25,542 nt of DNA from JBBQER01 sp052148155 (GCA_052148155.1 JBKQIY010000007.1:1-25542); one strand, 5' to 3'. Shown: positions 1 to 8,688, counted from the stretch's first letter. The notes: generated from the letters alone by a model not told the origin. Numbers and translations: made by a program.

Positions 1-144
1 GACGGAATGTGCACGGATCCGGTCTGGCGCGCCTACACCGTGCTCTTAATCATTCTCGGACCGGTCATGATCAGCGGCCAACTCGAACCACGACTCCACA
101 CCAACGCTTTCGACCCAGCCGTCACACACGCCAGAAGTAGCTGA
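1..144 (+). CDS. 3' end of an unidentified protein, cut by the window edge
   Basis: Frame 1 is open from the first base to a TGA at 142-144, giving the last 47 codons of a possible protein. The fragment holds a hydrophobic stretch (VLLIILGPVMI) followed by a polar tail, which could be the end of a membrane helix. I do not recognise a family, and a 47-codon open frame in high-GC DNA can occur by chance. Confidence 0.3.
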   Translation, partial: DGMCTDPVWRAYTVLLIILGPVMISGQLEPRLHTNAFDPAVTHARSS

Positions 145-599
145 ACATCGATCTCCTCCAACACGGCCTCTTCACCACCGACCTCCCCGAAAACAAGACG
201 GGCCGGCACCACTGACTCAACCTACGCCGAGGTCAACATCCACGTGCACACGCAAGAGAGATCGGGACCGCCCCGCTGGCGATAGGAGACAACACGTCGG
301 TGTCGTCTGGGGCGTCCGAGTCTCGGGACGCTTGGTCCCGTCGTCGCGGCGTGGCGTGGCATGACGCACTCCCGTCGGGGCATTCTGGAGTCGCTCGGCG
401 GAGGAGGTCTCGATGCCGTATCGACCGGACTGAATCACATTGCATGAGCCTCTCAGAAACGCTGACGGACGACTACCGACCGGAATTATTGAGCTCTGCG
501 CCGAGCTGTTCAGTTCGCGCGAAAATCGAGTCGCTCAGGCTTCCTGACCGACTGACTGTCTCGGTCGGTCGCACAGGAGCGACGAACGGGAGGTACCCC
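145..599. other. Region without a convincing gene, upstream of the cupin gene
   Basis: I see no ORF with a ribosome binding site or family resemblance on either strand. The cupin frame stays open upstream to about position 300, with an in-frame ATG at 444, but the residues before 600 are arginine/serine-rich and unlike a cupin. The one structured element is a GGGAC/GTCCC inverted repeat at 325-339. Confidence 0.5.
325..339. repeat. Short inverted repeat GGGAC-N5-GTCCC
   Basis: The arms GGGAC and GTCCC are separated by GCTTG, and the dyad extends one more pair (CGGGAC/GTCCCG). It resembles the DosR-like sites described elsewhere in this window but has a 5-base rather than 4-base spacer, which would put the half-sites out of register. 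It may be a degenerate operator or a chance dyad. Confidence 0.3.
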
Positions 600-977
600 G
601 TGGATGTATTCGACCTTGGTGCTTCAGCCGTAACAAGGATGGTCCGCACCGACCTTGCTCAGGCAACCGAGGAGCCGCCGAGCCCGATCGGCTATTTCGA
701 CTTTCATGGGTGCACGTGCGGCATCGCGACCTTCGTCGGTCGACCGCCTTGGGAGCACCATGCGGACGACGAGCTGCTCCACATCCTCGATGGCGAGTGT
801 GAACTCACGATCCGGCATCCTTCCGGCGCGCAGACGCGCACGCTTCGCACCGGCGACCTCGTGATCGTCCCGCGGATCTGCTGGCACAGCAACAATGCTC
901 CGTTGGGAGTGACGATGCTGTTCATGACCCCGACCGAAGGAAGCCAGCACTCCTGGGACGACCCAGGCGATAGCTGA
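600..977 (+). CDS. Small single-domain cupin protein
   Basis: This 125-residue protein is one cupin beta-barrel. Motif 1 is seen around residues 50-65 (PWEHHADDELLHILDG, metal ligands probably H53, H54 and an acidic residue nearby) and motif 2 around 85-96 (GDLVIVPRICWH, ligand H96). Cupins of this size bind a divalent metal and act as small dioxygenases, isomerases or ligand sensors, and the substrate cannot be read from the sequence. The GTG at 600 is chosen because GGGAGG lies at 588-593, six bases upstream, and the barrel begins soon after. An in-frame ATG at 444 would add 52 low-complexity residues and lacks comparable support. It stands alone, followed by a decayed CBS gene. Confidence 0.8.
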   Translation: MDVFDLGASAVTRMVRTDLAQATEEPPSPIGYFDFHGCTCGIATFVGRPPWEHHADDELLHILDGECELTIRHPSGAQTRTLRTGDLVIVPRICWHSNNAPLGVTMLFMTPTEGSQHSWDDPGDS

Positions 978-1103
978 GACTCGCCTCGGTCTGCGCGTGT
1001 ATACGCCGCCTACCCGGCGTTGGTCACACCCAGCATGCGAGATGTTCGGATGCGCATGGACAGCGACGATGACGAATAACGTGATCGTCTGCGACGTCGA
1101 TGA

Positions 1104-1238
1104 GATGTCCGCGTCGTCGCTCGTCACATGGTGGGCAAGGCGTCAAGCGCATGCCGGTACTCCGAGCCGGGAAACTTGTGGGCACCGGCTCTCAGAAGGA
1201 CATCTTGAAGATGTTGGTCCGACCCGACGACGCGGAGT
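1104..1238 (+). pseudogene. Frameshifted remnant of a CBS-domain protein
   Basis: Two adjacent frames together encode the end of a CBS domain. The first reads ...VARHMVGK up to about 1139, then one base is missing and the next frame continues GVKRMPVLRAGKLVG and KDILKMLVRPD. The joined peptide matches the typical CBS ending (hydrophobic helix, then VKRxPVxxxGKLVGxxSxxDxL). An in-frame TGA sits just upstream at 1101-1103, and the sequence after RPDD is not recognisable. CBS pairs bind adenine nucleotides. This copy looks dead unless the missing base is a sequencing error, and even then the upstream stop leaves only half a domain. Confidence 0.65.
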
Positions 1239-1303
1239 GTGACGCGTGCCTCTGTTCAGCTTTGTCGAGGTCGGTCCGGCCGAACGCCTCGCGCGCTGAT
1301 GCA

Positions 1304-3853
1304 TCAACGAGCCGATCGAAGTCCGTGCCAGGCGCGTTCGAGTTCAGGGAGCAGCGGCATGCGCCGTAGCCGGATTCCGGTCGCCGCACAGATCGCGTTG
1401 GCGATTGCTGGCGCGATCGTGATGATCGGCGTCTCACCGGCGCCGGCCGACGGCTGATCGGGCCGGTCGACCAGGACGACGTCGATAGGCGGAACATCAG
1501 AGAAGCGTGGCACCCGGTACGAGGAGAGATGGGGATTGAGAATGCGGCCTTCCGAGAAGTGCACCGCTTCGAACAGGGCACCGCCCAAGCCCATGACCGT
1601 TGCACCCTCGATCTGGTTCATCAGATCATCCCGGCTCACGATGCGCCCGCACTCGAACGCGGTGACGACACGCAACACCTCGAGTGCCCCGTCGGGGTCG
1701 ACATGTACCTCGCCAAAGGTTGCGACGCGTCCGCCTTTCTCTTTCCCGATCGCGAGGCCCGCGCCCAGTCCCTGCTCACTCGAGCGCATCGGCCAGCCGA
1801 AACGGTCGGCCGCCGCGTCGATGACGGCGATGAGCCGGTCGTCGCGCAGATTCCGGAGGCGCAGCTCGAGCGGGTCGATCCGCAATTCGTGCGCGAGCTC
1901 GTCGACGCACGACTCACGCGCGAAGTTGTTGACCGTCGCCGCGAGCGCTCGATAGGAGCCCTGACGCAAGGGCGACGCCACGGGCTGAAACCACTCTCGC
2001 CGGGTCGCGACGGTGTACGGCACGGCAAGCCCCGCGTTGCCGGCGTTGATGTTCGTGTGATCCCATGCGAGCAAGTCACCGTCGGAACTGGCCGCACAGC
2101 CGATGTCGATCACCGCCGCGGGCCGGAGGTATCCGCTGACGAACTCCTCTTCGCGGCTCCAGACGACCTTGACCGGTTGCTGCGCGGCTCGGGAGAGTGT
2201 GGCCGCCTCGATCGCGACTTCCGGAGAATGCTTGCCGCCGAATCCAGCTCCTGTTGTAGGCACAATGATCCGCACTGCACGTTCGTCGATGCCCATCGTG
2301 GTCGCGAGCGCCGCACGTGTGCCGAACGGCCGTTGTGTGCCCGTCCACACGGTGAGTCGGTCGTGTTCCCAGGCCGCGACCGCGGCGCGGGTCTCGAGCG
2401 GTACGTGCGCGATGTACGCGGCGTCGTAGGTGCGTTTGATCGAGACGGGAGCGGCGCGGATCACGGCATCGACATCACCGTCGTCGTGCTCGGACGCGCC
2501 ACCCCATCCTTCGCTTTGCGTCGTATGCGTCCGGAGGTACTCGCCGAGGTCGGCCTCGCGAGGAGATGGCAACTCGACCCAGGTGACGTCGATCGCGGCG
2601 ATCGCTCGACGCGCGGTCGCAAGATCACCGGCCACGACACCGACAAGGTCGCCCACTTCGATGACGACGACGTCCGAGATCGCTCGAGCCCCGGCAAGAT
2701 CTATTCGAGCCCGACTCGCGCCAGGCGACGGAGCATGCAGGACCGCCCCGTAGCCCATGCCGGCGACGCTGACATCGGTCGGGTAACGGCACGCACCGGT
2801 GACCGCCGCGATCCGGTCACGTGATACCAGCTCGGGGCAGTCGGCCGGCGACTCGCCAACTTCAACCGCCCGAGGAGTCGACTCGGCCGTGACTACCTCG
2901 ACTCGCTGCACACCGCGCAAACTGCCGCTCGACGCGACCGAACGCGCGTCGACACCTATTTCGTCGAGGACTCGCCGCGCCGTTGCGGCGACCGCACGCA
3001 TCGGCGGTTCGACCGCCGGCATGGAGAGGCTGCCGAACGTTCCCATGTCGAACGGGCACAGGTCGGTGTCGCCCATCATCAGCCGTATTGACGCCGGCTC
3101 AACTCCGAGCTCACGAGCGACGACCGCAGCGAGCGCGGTCCGCGTCCCCTGGCCCACATCAACCTTGCCAGTGAAGGCTGTCACCGAGCCGTCGGCCCCG
3201 ACGTGCATCCACGCACCCGCGGCGAGCGGCCACGCTCCCGTCGCGTTCGGAAGCGAAACGACCACGAGCCCGTCTCCGAGTACGGGGAACCAGTCGCGGT
3301 CCTCAGGTTGCACGAGATCCCACGGATGGCGAGGGCGGGCGAGCTCGGGCACGTCCTGACCGACCAGGAGCGGAGGAAGTGTCGTCACGCCGACGCGCTC
3401 GGTCGCTTGCAGTACCGCGCGTTCGATCCGGGCGTACGCGCCGCAACGGCAGACATTGCCGTCGAGCGCGGCTCGCAGGCGCCGCTCGTCGGGATTCGCG
3501 TCGTTCGCCAGTAACGCGATGGCGCTCAGGATCATGCCGGGGGAGCAATAGCCGCATTGCAGCGCTCCGACCTCGGCAAATGTCTGCTGGAGCGGGTGGA
3601 GCGTGCCCTGTTTCGCCACACCTTCGATCGTCGTGACCCGCAAGTCGCGAACGTCGGCGATCGCAAACATGCACGAGCGAACGGCATCGCCGCCGACCAG
3701 GACCGTGCACGCGCCACAGGCGCCCTCACCGCACCCCGGCTTGGCGCCGGTCAGGCCGAGTTCCTCACGGAGCACCGAAAGGAGGCTGCGTCCCGGTGTG
3801 GCGGGCACCAAGCGCCGCTGTCCGTTGACGACAAGCTCGAGCGTTTCCGGCAT
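1304..3853 (-). CDS. Fused [2Fe-2S]/molybdopterin dehydrogenase, xanthine dehydrogenase/IorAB-like
   Basis: This 849-residue protein joins the small and large subunits of a molybdenum hydroxylase. The N-terminal domain carries both clusters: C41, C46, C49 and C61 for the plant-ferredoxin type, and C100, C103, C135 and C137 for the second. The molybdenum part follows from about residue 190, with VDVGQGT near 231, a hammerhead domain around 345-455, TTGAGFGGKH in the middle, and a C-terminal GAGETP whose E807 aligns with the catalytic glutamate of the family. The order resembles isoquinoline 1-oxidoreductase and related aldehyde dehydrogenases. No FAD subunit is fused or adjacent, so electrons probably pass to a cytochrome or another carrier. 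The ATG is preceded by GAGGAG at a good distance. The substrate is unknown. Confidence 0.9.
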   Translation of the reverse strand: MPETLELVVNGQRRLVPATPGRSLLSVLREELGLTGAKPGCGEGACGACTVLVGGDAVRSCMFAIADVRDLRVTTIEGVAKQGTLHPLQQTFAEVGALQCGYCSPGMILSAIALLANDANPDERRLRAALDGNVCRCGAYARIERAVLQATERVGVTTLPPLLVGQDVPELARPRHPWDLVQPEDRDWFPVLGDGLVVVSLPNATGAWPLAAGAWMHVGADGSVTAFTGKVDVGQGTRTALAAVVARELGVEPASIRLMMGDTDLCPFDMGTFGSLSMPAVEPPMRAVAATARRVLDEIGVDARSVASSGSLRGVQRVEVVTAESTPRAVEVGESPADCPELVSRDRIAAVTGACRYPTDVSVAGMGYGAVLHAPSPGASRARIDLAGARAISDVVVIEVGDLVGVVAGDLATARRAIAAIDVTWVELPSPREADLGEYLRTHTTQSEGWGGASEHDDGDVDAVIRAAPVSIKRTYDAAYIAHVPLETRAAVAAWEHDRLTVWTGTQRPFGTRAALATTMGIDERAVRIIVPTTGAGFGGKHSPEVAIEAATLSRAAQQPVKVVWSREEEFVSGYLRPAAVIDIGCAASSDGDLLAWDHTNINAGNAGLAVPYTVATRREWFQPVASPLRQGSYRALAATVNNFARESCVDELAHELRIDPLELRLRNLRDDRLIAVIDAAADRFGWPMRSSEQGLGAGLAIGKEKGGRVATFGEVHVDPDGALEVLRVVTAFECGRIVSRDDLMNQIEGATVMGLGGALFEAVHFSEGRILNPHLSSYRVPRFSDVPPIDVVLVDRPDQPSAGAGETPIITIAPAIANAICAATGIRLRRMPLLPELERAWHGLRSAR

Positions 3854-4092
3854 CCGAATCTCCTCACCAGGTCACCAGACAACACGTCCGCGCACTTAGC
3901 AGACTGACCGCCTCACCCGACCAAAGGTCCGGCGCGCTCGTGACCAACGGCCCTGTCGCCGCGGTGAGCGAAACGCAAACGTTAGAGCTCGCACATCTGG
4001 GTACCAACTCGAGACGACGAACGTCCGGCGTCCTGTCGTCCGCTTCACCAACCGACAGCAGTAATCCGAACCGACCGCACGAGGAGATCGTC

Positions 4093-4308
4093 ATGGCTCG
4101 ATGGACGTTGCTCGACCGAAACGCGCCTACAGCGGATGAAGCGGAGCTCTCGACCCCGACGACAGATCCCGCGCTCGCGATCGTCGACGAAGCACTGCTC
4201 GCATTCGTCGGCCGCGCGCTCGTATCCGGCGACGAAGTCGTCGACCGCCTACTCGACCTGCGGGGCGCGCTGGTGGCCGCCACGCTGCTGCAAGCCCTCG
4301 ACTCGTGA
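4093..4308 (+). CDS. Small acidic helical protein of unknown function (71 aa)
   Basis: The ATG at 4093 has GAGGAG at 4081-4086, six bases upstream, which is convincing initiation. The 71-residue product is acidic, with no signal peptide, cysteine motif or membrane helix. The second half (roughly residues 28-70) reads as amphipathic helices rich in Leu, Val, Ala and Asp. I do not recognise a family. It is divergent from the molybdenum dehydrogenase, about 240 bp away. The open frame continues upstream to 3940, but those residues look non-coding. Confidence 0.55.
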   Translation: MARWTLLDRNAPTADEAELSTPTTDPALAIVDEALLAFVGRALVSGDEVVDRLLDLRGALVAATLLQALDS

Positions 4309-4962
4309 ACCCTGATTGGATGCCCGCTGCGTTGAAGACTCAGTGCACAGATCGCGAGTTCGACGAACACCCCGACAGCTCACCTTCGGACCACGCTGCT
4401 CGGACAAAGCGCCTCCGTGCCGGCGTCGTTGTACGGGTGACACCCCGGAGGGGGGATTGGCGCTCGATTCTGCGTCCGGCAACCGCCGACGGAGATGTCG
4501 GGCCGTTGTCGTGGGGTCGGCCGGATCTTCGCTCAGCACTCCCTCACCGGTATCCAGGCCAACCTCCTAACAGCCCATTCCACGGAGCGACGTCCTGGTG
4601 GCGGCCACCTGGGAGTCGCTGGGCTCCTCTTCGCCGATCCGATCCGGCTCTTTTCGCTGGTGCCGCGAACGCGCCGAAGTCGGCGTCAGTGAACCCGTCG
4701 GTCGACAACTTCACCGAACCCCAATCGCTGAATTTGTCGGTCGTCGTAGACGGTTCTCGTCGGTCCTGACATCGGTGGTGGCGTGGGCTCTTGGGCGCGC
4801 GACGTTGTGCCCAGGGTCGAACGGGAACGGCGTGACGGCGGTCGGCTCCCGTTTCCGAAGCTTCCGACGCTCTCGGTCTCAAGAGCCGGCCGGCAGTGTC
4901 GACAACACGTTTGAGGCCGGCCTGCTCACCTGTCGAGACGGACCGGTGAAGAGGCGGCATCT
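4309..4962. other. 650-bp gap without a recognisable gene
   Basis: Open frames exist on both strands, but all translate to Arg/Pro/Ser-rich sequence with no motif and no good ribosome binding site. I see no riboswitch that I can name ahead of the c-di-GMP gene. A GCCGGCC-rich imperfect dyad near 4880-4925 could form a weak hairpin in the leader of the diguanylate cyclase mRNA. Confidence 0.45.
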
Positions 4963-6696
4963 ATGGAGGGTACGGACCGTTACAGGGCCCCCGACACCAT
5001 GAGTCGGCAGAAGCGAGCGCCGTCGCGGGCCGGTTTTCGGGTCTTTGCGGTTGGTGCTGTCGCCGCGGTCGTGATGCTGGTCGTCTCGTTGGCTGTCGTC
5101 GTGCCGTTGACCGCGGGGCAGCGTCGCGCGCGGCGTATTGGGGCAGAGGATCTGGCGCTCGCACAGGAGTGCGCGCAGTTGCGCGTGACGCTCGCGGGTT
5201 GGCAACAGTTCCTGGAGCCGCAACTCGACGCGACGCAGGTCTCGGGCGCGACCCCGCTACCGACCCTGATCGCGAAAGGTTCTCAACTCGCGCAAGACCA
5301 GATCGCAGAGGCGAATGTTCTGTCGGGGACGCTGCGTCGTTGCGGCCTTCCGGCCTCGGCTCGTGACCTCGATGTGACGATGAGCGCCCTGACCGGATCG
5401 ATCGCGAAGCTCACGCCGATCGCGTCCGGGACGCGCGTTTCGGCGACGACGTTCGCGGCGGTCGTGGGCGCCGAACGAGTCGCCTACGCGAACGTCTGGG
5501 ATGTCACCTCGGCGGTTGATCAGCAAGTCCGCCAGAACCTCACGGGGCCGGACGTGCACTACGTCGCCGACGAGTTGAGCCTGGCCCGCACAATCATGCT
5601 CCTCGTCGCTGGTGTGGCGGTCTTGTTCGCGCTGAGCTTGGGCGCCGCGTTCGCTCGGCGCGCCACACGGCGGGAACGGACACAGCGTCAAGCGGCGCAG
5701 CGCCACGCGTTCGGGGTCGAGCTGCAACAAGCGTTAGAGCTCTCCAAGACCGAGCCGGCGGTATACGACGTCGTCCGCCGCGCCCTCCGTCAGTCCGTCC
5801 AGCAACTCGAAGTCGAGATGCTGATCGCCGACTCGAGCCGCGCGCACTTCCATCGTGTTCTCGACTGCAGTCCGGACGCCGAACACGCAGAAGGTTGCGG
5901 GGTTGTGTCGCCCCACGATTGTCCGGCCGCAACCCGAGGCCACACCATGGCGTTTCCCTCAAGTGATGCGCTCGCGGCGTGTCCATACCTGCACGACCGC
6001 CCGTCCGGCGCCTGCTCCGCTGTATGCGTTCCGGTCAGCATCGCCGGCCGTTCCATCGGCGTGGTCCACGCGACCGGAGCCGAGGGCATCCTTCCCGCAC
6101 TCGGCGATATCGAAAACCTCGAACTCAGTGCCCGCAGCGCGGCCGAACGCATCGCGCTGCTCCGCGCCTTGGACAAGTCCGAAACTCAAGCCCGCACCGA
6201 CCCGCTCACCGGCCTGCTCAACCGCCGCAGCCTCGAACACCAGGTCCAAGACCTGCAACACGACGGCATCCCGTATGCGTTCGCCTACGGCGACCTCGAC
6301 CATTTCAAAACACTCAACGAAACCCACGGCCACGAAGCAGGCGATCAAGCGCTGCGGCTCTTCGCCCGTGTCATGCGCGACTCGGTACGCCCCGCCGATC
6401 TCGTGTGCCGGTACGGCGGCGAAGAGTTCGTCATCGTGTTGCCCGACTGTGGCACCGACGCCGCCACGATCGTCCTCGAACGCGTCCGAGAACGCCTCGC
6501 CATAGCGCTCACCAGCGGCCGCGTTCCCGCCTTCACCGCCAGCTTCGGGCTCGCCACCTCCAACGACGCCGTCACCTTCGATGAGACGGTCGCGGTCGCT
6601 GACCAAGCCTTCCTCGCCGCCAAGGCCGCCGGACGCAACCGCGTCCACGTCACGCAACCGACTGCGATACACGTCGACGCCGCTCGGGAATCCTGA
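4963..6696 (+). CDS. Membrane diguanylate cyclase with GAF and GGDEF domains
   Basis: The protein (577 aa) makes c-di-GMP from two GTP. A membrane helix lies at about 25-50 and a second at about 209-230, flanking an extracytoplasmic helical sensor region. A GAF-like domain (about 250-400) contains an unusual cysteine set (C302, C312, C320, C340, C351, C355) that could hold a metal or sense redox state. The GGDEF domain (about 410-565) begins with DPLTGLLNRR and has an intact GGEEF active site at 485-489. RPAD at 476-479, five residues earlier, matches the product-inhibition I-site RxxD. The ATG at 4963 has only a weak AAGAGG upstream, and the ATG at 4999 is an alternative start. A phosphodiesterase gene follows after 16 bp, so synthesis and breakdown are probably co-transcribed. 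Confidence 0.92.
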   Translation: MEGTDRYRAPDTMSRQKRAPSRAGFRVFAVGAVAAVVMLVVSLAVVVPLTAGQRRARRIGAEDLALAQECAQLRVTLAGWQQFLEPQLDATQVSGATPLPTLIAKGSQLAQDQIAEANVLSGTLRRCGLPASARDLDVTMSALTGSIAKLTPIASGTRVSATTFAAVVGAERVAYANVWDVTSAVDQQVRQNLTGPDVHYVADELSLARTIMLLVAGVAVLFALSLGAAFARRATRRERTQRQAAQRHAFGVELQQALELSKTEPAVYDVVRRALRQSVQQLEVEMLIADSSRAHFHRVLDCSPDAEHAEGCGVVSPHDCPAATRGHTMAFPSSDALAACPYLHDRPSGACSAVCVPVSIAGRSIGVVHATGAEGILPALGDIENLELSARSAAERIALLRALDKSETQARTDPLTGLLNRRSLEHQVQDLQHDGIPYAFAYGDLDHFKTLNETHGHEAGDQALRLFARVMRDSVRPADLVCRYGGEEFVIVLPDCGTDAATIVLERVRERLAIALTSGRVPAFTASFGLATSNDAVTFDETVAVADQAFLAAKAAGRNRVHVTQPTAIHVDAARES

Positions 6697-6712
6697 GACT
6701 ACGCGGCGCCCT

Positions 6713-7306
6713 GTGAAACCGACTTCGAGTCTTTCGCACCTCGTCCCCGCGTTCGCGAACGCGATGGTCGTCTACCACCGCGGCACGGCCGAGCATTCCC
6801 AACGGGTCGGAACCATCGCGAACGCGATCGGTGTCGAACTTGGTCTTCCTGACCGGGAGCTCGAGGTCGTCCACTGGGCAGGCCTGCTCCACGACATCGG
6901 CAAGCTCGCCATCCCGGAGGAAATCCTCAGCAAGCCAGGTCCGCTCACCCCCGAAGAATGGGTCGAGGTACGACGCCACCCATCGGTCGGTTCCGATCTC
7001 CTTCGCACAATCTCGCCCGGCTTCGAACCCGTCGCCGCCGCCGTGCGTGCACACCACGAACGATGGGACGGCACCGGCTACCCCGACGGCCTCGCCGGAA
7101 CCGACATCCCGTTGGGCGGCCGCATTGTGGCTGTGGCCGACGTGTACGACGCCTTAACCCACCCACGCTCTTACCGGCGCAACGCCTACACCACAGCCGC
7201 CGCTATCGAACACATCGCCACTAACGCTGAACACCTCTTCGATCCCGACATCACACAAGCCTTCCTGCGTACACGACCACGGCCCTCGTCAGACCCGAGA
7301 GCCTGA
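6713..7306 (+). CDS. HD-GYP cyclic-di-GMP phosphodiesterase, single domain
   Basis: This 197-residue protein is essentially only an HD-GYP domain. It has the full metal and substrate signature: an early histidine in AEHSQRV (about 25-31), HDIGK at 60-64, HHERWDGTGYP at 114-124 and VADVYDALT at 141-149. HD-GYP enzymes linearise c-di-GMP and can go on to GMP. The start GTG at 6713 lies 16 bp after the diguanylate cyclase stop, without a clear ribosome binding site, which suggests coupling to that gene. An ATG at 6764 would remove part of the first helix. No sensor domain is attached, so control may come through the partner cyclase. The opposing activities in one unit suggest local c-di-GMP turnover. 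Confidence 0.9.
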   Translation: MKPTSSLSHLVPAFANAMVVYHRGTAEHSQRVGTIANAIGVELGLPDRELEVVHWAGLLHDIGKLAIPEEILSKPGPLTPEEWVEVRRHPSVGSDLLRTISPGFEPVAAAVRAHHERWDGTGYPDGLAGTDIPLGGRIVAVADVYDALTHPRSYRRNAYTTAAAIEHIATNAEHLFDPDITQAFLRTRPRPSSDPRA

Positions 7307-7468
7307 ATGCCTGACGACAGGTCGGCGCTCGCTCTCGTCCCCAGGCGTCACCCGAAGGCATGCGAGCGTTTGTCGAGCGCGGCGGGCGAGGCTGCCGTAG
7401 GGAATAACACCCAGGCGTTGTTCGAGGATTGCGTTTCGGATACGGGATGATTCGGTTAGCTCCGGACG

Positions 7469-7506
7469 CGGTCTGGCGGGGTGCTTGTGGGCACCCCGCC
7501 AGACCG
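7469..7506. terminator. Perfect 16-bp hairpin between convergent genes
   Basis: The arms 7469-7484 and 7491-7506 are exact inverse complements (CGGTCTGGCGGGGTGC and its partner) around the loop TTGTGG. The hairpin lies between the HD-GYP gene on the plus strand and the membrane-protein gene ending at 7544 on the minus strand, where a bidirectional terminator is expected. Neither side has a U-tract, which is common for actinobacterial terminators. Confidence 0.75.
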
Positions 7507-7543
7507 AAGAGCTTGGATGCTGGAGCGTGTCCAGCCGATTCCG

Positions 7544-8161
7544 TTAGACCGTTTCGAGCACCTGCTCGTGGTGGTGTTCTTGTGGGAACTCAATGTTCTC
7601 GGGGGTCTTGCGGAAGTGTCGCAGTCCGAAGAGTGCGAGGATCAGCATGGCGCCGGCGAGGATGAACGCCGCGATCGATGCCCACCATGCGATCTGACCG
7701 AACGTCCAGAACGCGTACGCCTCGAGGAGCAGCCCGCGCAGCGTCGTACCCTGAAACACAGTTTGTACCTGACCCTCAGCGGTGGTGTAGGCGGTGCTGC
7801 CCTTGGGGAGTGCCATGGCCTTGGCTGACAGTTGGGCGTAGGTCAAGCCACCGCCGATCTCTTGGAGGTGCACGGCGATGAAGTCATTGGCGTACACCTC
7901 GGCCTGACGGCCGCTCAAGAGCTGCTGACCCGCGTACTTCGACACGGACGGGATCATCGACGGGGTGATCTCGCCACCAGCTTTGGGGTGAGCGAACGCC
8001 GCTTTGGCCGGGAACGTGATCTGCTGTTCGGCGAGCTGGCTGTGGACGTTGGAGTTGGCGAAGTTGTACGCCCACATCCCGAGGCCACCAGCGATGAGCA
8101 GCACGACAACGACCAGCGCGCCGCCCGCGCTCAGGATCATGTCGAACGTCTTACGTCGCAT
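7544..8161 (-). CDS. Two-helix membrane protein of the family often labelled LigA
   Basis: The 205-residue protein has a membrane helix at about 10-31, an extracytoplasmic region of about 115 residues and a second helix at about 155-180, ending in a histidine-containing tail (HHHE). Phrases such as ANSNVHSQLAEQQITFP, KYAGQQLLSG and FQGTTLRGLLLEAY are those I remember from actinobacterial proteins labelled aromatic ring-opening dioxygenase LigA. Nothing here supports a dioxygenase. A membrane role of unknown kind is more likely. The ATG at 8161 has AGGAAG upstream. The frame is open 134 codons further upstream, but that part looks non-coding. A DosR-like dyad lies about 115-128 bases upstream. 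Confidence 0.8.
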   Translation of the reverse strand: MRRKTFDMILSAGGALVVVVLLIAGGLGMWAYNFANSNVHSQLAEQQITFPAKAAFAHPKAGGEITPSMIPSVSKYAGQQLLSGRQAEVYANDFIAVHLQEIGGGLTYAQLSAKAMALPKGSTAYTTAEGQVQTVFQGTTLRGLLLEAYAFWTFGQIAWWASIAAFILAGAMLILALFGLRHFRKTPENIEFPQEHHHEQVLETV

Positions 8162-8275
8162 CTGGACTTCCTTTCGTCGGGTTGCCTTCGGTGAACCCCG
8201 GACGCCGACACGGCCCACGGAGCGTGTTGAACTTGTACGACCTGCAGTGTCGGCGAACCGACCAGGCTGGGACCA

Positions 8276-8289
8276 GGGACCTTCGGCCA
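8276..8289. promoter_or_regulatory. DosR-like operator motif GGGACCTTCGGCCA
   Basis: It matches the partly dyad motif shared by several intergenic sites in this window (GGGACYTTSGRCC) and is nearly identical to the site at 15806-15819. It lies about 115-128 bases upstream of the membrane-protein gene starting at 8161. The match to the published DosR palindrome is partial. Confidence 0.4.
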
Positions 8290-8688
8290 TACCGGCCGGG
8301 CCATCCGACCACGATCCCCCGAACCCCCGGTCCGAGGGGAGGGTCCCGTTTTGGCAGGAATCAAGTAAGGAACTGGACGCTCGACCGCCCGCCCCACACC
8401 GCGCCAAGGACAAGCGGCGGGGTCTGGCACAAAGCTGCTCCCCGCGACTTCGGTTGATTCGAGCAGCGAAGCGACGATCGGCGTCATCGGTTGAACAAAG
8501 GTCCGTCGACGGTTGCCATCCGCCCTCCGCGCGAGGGGCGAAGGTGGCGATTCCGGAATGCAATCATGGACCAAACCTGACGATCGGAGGTACCCGCGCG
8601 CGACGTTCGCGATGCGTCTTCTTGGAGCCTTGCCGTGAGCCCAGTCGTGCCTATCGACGACGGCTGTTGGAGAAAGGAGCTTCCGTAG

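Noticed and set aside
1529..2824. A 431-codon plus-strand open frame opposite the molybdenum dehydrogenase
   Set aside because: It is antisense to a gene with all catalytic motifs in place. The translation shows only Arg/Asp/Val-rich sequence.
3917..3932. CCGACCAAAGGTCCGG as another DosR-like site, upstream of the molybdenum dehydrogenase
   Set aside because: It is dyad-like, but the half-sites have the wrong spacing and only about 8 of 14 positions match the other sites.
4309..4962. A c-di-GMP riboswitch ahead of the cyclase gene
   Set aside because: None of the conserved GEMM-type sequence elements could be found in the leader.
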